Part shown: positions 13,630 through 15,182 of the stretch, piece after piece
Numbering within the stretch: the first letter of the stretch is position 1
Layout: each line of letters starts with the position of its first letter
DNA from: Thermoleophilia bacterium UBA5186
GTDB lineage: Bacteria > Actinomycetota > Thermoleophilia > Gaiellales > Gaiellaceae
DNA: 15,182 bases
Assembly: GCA_002413095.1 (NCBI GenBank)
Contig: DHWI01000206.1
Span: 16,424 to 31,605, forward strand
Direction of reading: 5' to 3'
The notes under the pieces: generated by a model
What the model saw: only the letters and a program-made list of their open reading frames with translations
Databases searched by the model: none
Told to the model about the DNA's origin: nothing
Translations under genes and position numbers: made by a program

Positions 13630-14185
13630 TGCTCTCCATTCGGTCCTCGAGCCGCTGAAGGGCTCGGTTGAGTCGGGTCGTGCACGCGGTGGCGCTGATC
13701 CCGAGCAGCAGCGCGGTCTCGGCCGCGTCGAGCTCGAGGACGACCCGCAGGACGATCACTTCACGGTCGGCGGCGGACAGCCCGGCGAGGGCGCACTCGA
13801 GCTCGGGCGACAAACCTTCGACGAAGGGCTCCTCGGCGACCTCGCCCGCGTCAGACGCATACCGGCGCTCGCGGGCGCGTCGACGCTCGTCGGCGCGGAA
13901 GCGGTCGAGCGCGGCGCTGCGCGCGATGCGGCAGAGCCACCCGATTGGCTCGCCGCGGCGCGGGTCGTACCGGCGCCACGAGCGCAGCGCGCGCTCAAAA
14001 GTCTCGCCGGTGAGGTCCTCGGCGAGCGACGCGTCTCGCGTCAGGTAGAGCAGGTAGCGATAGACGCGGTCGAGCGACGCCTCGGCCACCTCGGCGAAGT
14101 CCGGCCGTGCGGTCGAGCGCGCGCCGAAGAGGCCGGGCAAAGAAGTCGAGACCGCGTGCACGTCCCATATACGGCGCCGAGCCAC
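13616..14185 (-). CDS. ECF-type RNA polymerase sigma factor
   Basis: A 189-residue sigma-70 family factor with only regions 2 and 4. Region 2 includes LDRVYRYLLYLTRDASLAEDLTGETFERALRSWRRYDP and GWLCRIARSAALDRFRADERRRARE. Region 4 includes LSPELECALAGLSAADREVIVLRVVLELDAAETALLLGISATACTTRLNRALQRLEDRM. It would direct RNA polymerase to a small regulon, probably including its own operon. The longest start is GTG at 14185; GTG at 14161 or TTG at 14140 are possible, since the first 25 residues are not conserved and no ribosome site is clear. The downstream DUF4349 gene overlaps it by 14 nt. Confidence 0.92.
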   Translation of the reverse strand: MARRRIWDVHAVSTSLPGLFGARSTARPDFAEVAEASLDRVYRYLLYLTRDASLAEDLTGETFERALRSWRRYDPRRGEPIGWLCRIARSAALDRFRADERRRARERRYASDAGEVAEEPFVEGLSPELECALAGLSAADREVIVLRVVLELDAAETALLLGISATACTTRLNRALQRLEDRMESNALA

Positions 14186-14264
14186 GTCACGTCACACTCT
14201 GCCTCGCGAGCACCCGGCCCGACGGCGCCTCGGCGACGACCACCAACCGCCGCCTGGGCCTCGG

Positions 14265-14693
14265 TCACTGCGCTGCGCGCGGATCGCTCTCGCGCGCAAG
14301 CTCGGCTGCGCGACCGGCGTCCTTCCGGACGACGAGGTACCCGCCGTGATCCCCGACGATCGTCTCGATGTCGAGGAACTCATGGCCGGGCCGAACGGCG
14401 AACTGCTTTGCGTCGGCCCGCAGCTGCTCGTACTCGTCGAGCGTCATGGAGATCCGCTGGGTGCAAGCGGCGTCGCCGCACTCGCAGATGATGTCGAACT
14501 CCGGCAGCACGTCGCCGAAGCCCTCCGAGACACCCTTCAGACGCTCGTTGACGTCGCGGAAGAGGATCTCGTTCTCGACGACGCGTTTCTTGTGCTGTTC
14601 GATGGTTCTCCTCGCCGCGGCCCGCGGCGCGAGCCTTCGCGACGAAGTGTCGCACAGTGTCAAACGAGGGCGAAGACCGGCCCAGAGCTCCAA
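14265..14693 (-). CDS. Conserved small actinobacterial protein with CECGD..C motif
   Basis: Up to 142 residues. The core reads RVVENEILFRDVNERLKGVSEGF, then DIICECGDAACTQRISMTLDEYEQLR, then FAVRPGHEFLDIETIVGDHGGYLVVRK. This is a pattern I know from uncharacterised actinobacterial proteins. The CECGDxxC cluster and a His may bind a metal, but no function is established. The start is uncertain. The longest frame begins with TTG at 14693, but the first 30 residues are not part of the usual protein. A strong GAGGAG at 14613-14608 lies 4 nt before an ATC codon at 14603, and no ATG, GTG or TTG occurs between it and the conserved core. The gene ends 79 nt before the sigma gene; nothing else is seen in that gap. 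Confidence 0.78.
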   Translation of the reverse strand: MELWAGLRPRLTLCDTSSRRLAPRAAARRTIEQHKKRVVENEILFRDVNERLKGVSEGFGDVLPEFDIICECGDAACTQRISMTLDEYEQLRADAKQFAVRPGHEFLDIETIVGDHGGYLVVRKDAGRAAELARESDPRAAQ

Positions 14694-14715
14694 TTCCTGA
14701 AGCGGCCGCGCAACC

Positions 14716-14732
14716 TTTACGTTTTCCGTAAA
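14716..14732. promoter_or_regulatory. Inverted repeat in the promoter of the short secreted protein
   Basis: TTTACG (14716-14721), TTTTC, CGTAAA (14727-14732) is a perfect inverted repeat. It overlaps the expected -35 position for the -10 at 14743-14748, a usual place for a repressor or activator site. Confidence 0.4.
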
Positions 14733-14742
14733 CGCGCCTCGT

Positions 14743-14748
14743 TAGAGT
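14743..14748 (+). promoter_or_regulatory. Candidate -10 of a leaderless transcript
   Basis: TAGAGT matches the TAnnnT core of -10 elements and ends 6 nt before the ATG at 14755. No ribosome site lies between, so transcription would begin at or next to the start codon, as is common in Actinobacteria. The -35 match is poor. Confidence 0.45.
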
Positions 14749-14754
14749 CTCGGC

Positions 14755-15141
14755 ATGCGATCACGACTGACGCTCCTCGTGTGCGCCGGATCGATCGGCG
14801 TCCTCCTGACCGCCCCTCTGGGCGCGTCGAGCCTGCAGAAGCTGCGCTTCACCGCCACGTTCGTTGCACCGACACACTCGCCGACGGCCGGTTCTCCGTG
14901 GAAATACGCGATCTACGTGCGGAACCTGCCAGACGGAAACCCGATCCAGGCAAGCGCGAAGCGCTTCGTGCTGCTGAACGGCCGCAAGATCGACACGGTT
15001 GGCTGGAACAAGTTCCGCGGGGTGTATCGCCAGAACTACGTGTGGCCTCGCGTCGACCGCGGAAAGGCGCTCGTTTTCCGCGTCGAGGTGACCGGCCCCG
15101 GCGGCGTCTGGAAGAAGAGCTACCCGATCCGCGTCCAGTAG
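14755..15141 (+). CDS. Short secreted hypothetical protein
   Basis: A 128-residue protein starting MRSRLTLLVCAGSIGVLLTAPLGASS, a clear signal peptide with probable cleavage near residue 25. The mature part of about 100 residues has alternating hydrophobic strands (LRFTATFVAP, KYAIYVRNL, RFVLLNGRKI, ALVFRVEVTGPGGVWKKSYPIRVQ), suggesting a small beta-sandwich. No cysteine remains after the signal. No family or enzyme motif is recognised. A typical ribosome site is missing, while a TAGAGT element lies just upstream. The 41 nt after the stop to the window end show nothing. Confidence 0.75.
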   Translation: MRSRLTLLVCAGSIGVLLTAPLGASSLQKLRFTATFVAPTHSPTAGSPWKYAIYVRNLPDGNPIQASAKRFVLLNGRKIDTVGWNKFRGVYRQNYVWPRVDRGKALVFRVEVTGPGGVWKKSYPIRVQ

Positions 15142-15182
15142 CGGCTTCGCAGTATCGGATCCCAGAACTCCGGTAAATGCGA

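Noticed and set aside
12052..14491. Two long plus-strand frames (539 and 421 codons)
   Set aside because: Low-complexity Arg/Ala/Ser products antisense to the DUF4349 and sigma genes, typical of GC-rich DNA.

Overview
The window reads as a high-GC actinobacterial chromosome. Codon use is rich in G/C at third positions, and several genes start with GTG or TTG. Gene types (LigD-type end joining beside a GroES-like protein, an ECF sigma factor with a DUF4349 protein, a membrane cupredoxin, a small CECGD..C protein) suggest the class Thermoleophilia (Gaiellales/Solirubrobacterales). That placement is inference, because no rRNA or marker gene is present. Nothing here is plasmid- or phage-like: no integrase, transposase, rRNA or CRISPR array was seen.

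Layout. Positions 1-2960 are core-like: a partial LigD polymerase domain (-) divergent from a GroES-like gene (+), then an S51 peptidase (+). A hairpin separates these from a convergent phenylacetate-CoA-ligase-like adenylating enzyme (-). Positions 3048-3565 hold three serine tRNA genes (GCU +, GGA -, CGA +). Two of them are followed by the same hairpin and CCCCTCCTT tail, and two are divergent from a 37-bp gap.

Positions about 3600-9750 look accessory and are visibly less GC-rich. They hold a patatin-like phospholipase (-), a possible small gene (+), a putative PD-(D/E)xK-like protein (+), a HigB-like toxin with an HTH-ImmA/IrrE antitoxin (-), and a DyP-type peroxidase (+). Nearly identical 40-bp repeats (37/40) lie on either side of the toxin-antitoxin/DyP block, and a 32-bp perfect palindrome sits next to the left copy.

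From about 9750 the sequence is core-like again. It has a possible 49-aa gene (-), a Cys-containing secreted protein (+), a two-helix membrane cupredoxin (-) nearly abutting a DUF4214-methyltransferase (+), and an overlapping operon of an ECF sigma factor and a DUF4349 membrane protein (-). It ends with a small conserved actinobacterial protein (-) and a short secreted protein (+) that may be leaderless.

How the genes work together. The firm pairs are sigma/DUF4349 (14-nt overlap, likely a sigma/anti-sigma-type unit) and HigB/HigA-ImmA (6-nt gap, shared promoter). The patatin, small ORF and nuclease-like protein form the best candidate for an undescribed, possibly defensive, cassette. The genes are divergent, so the functional link is a hypothesis only.
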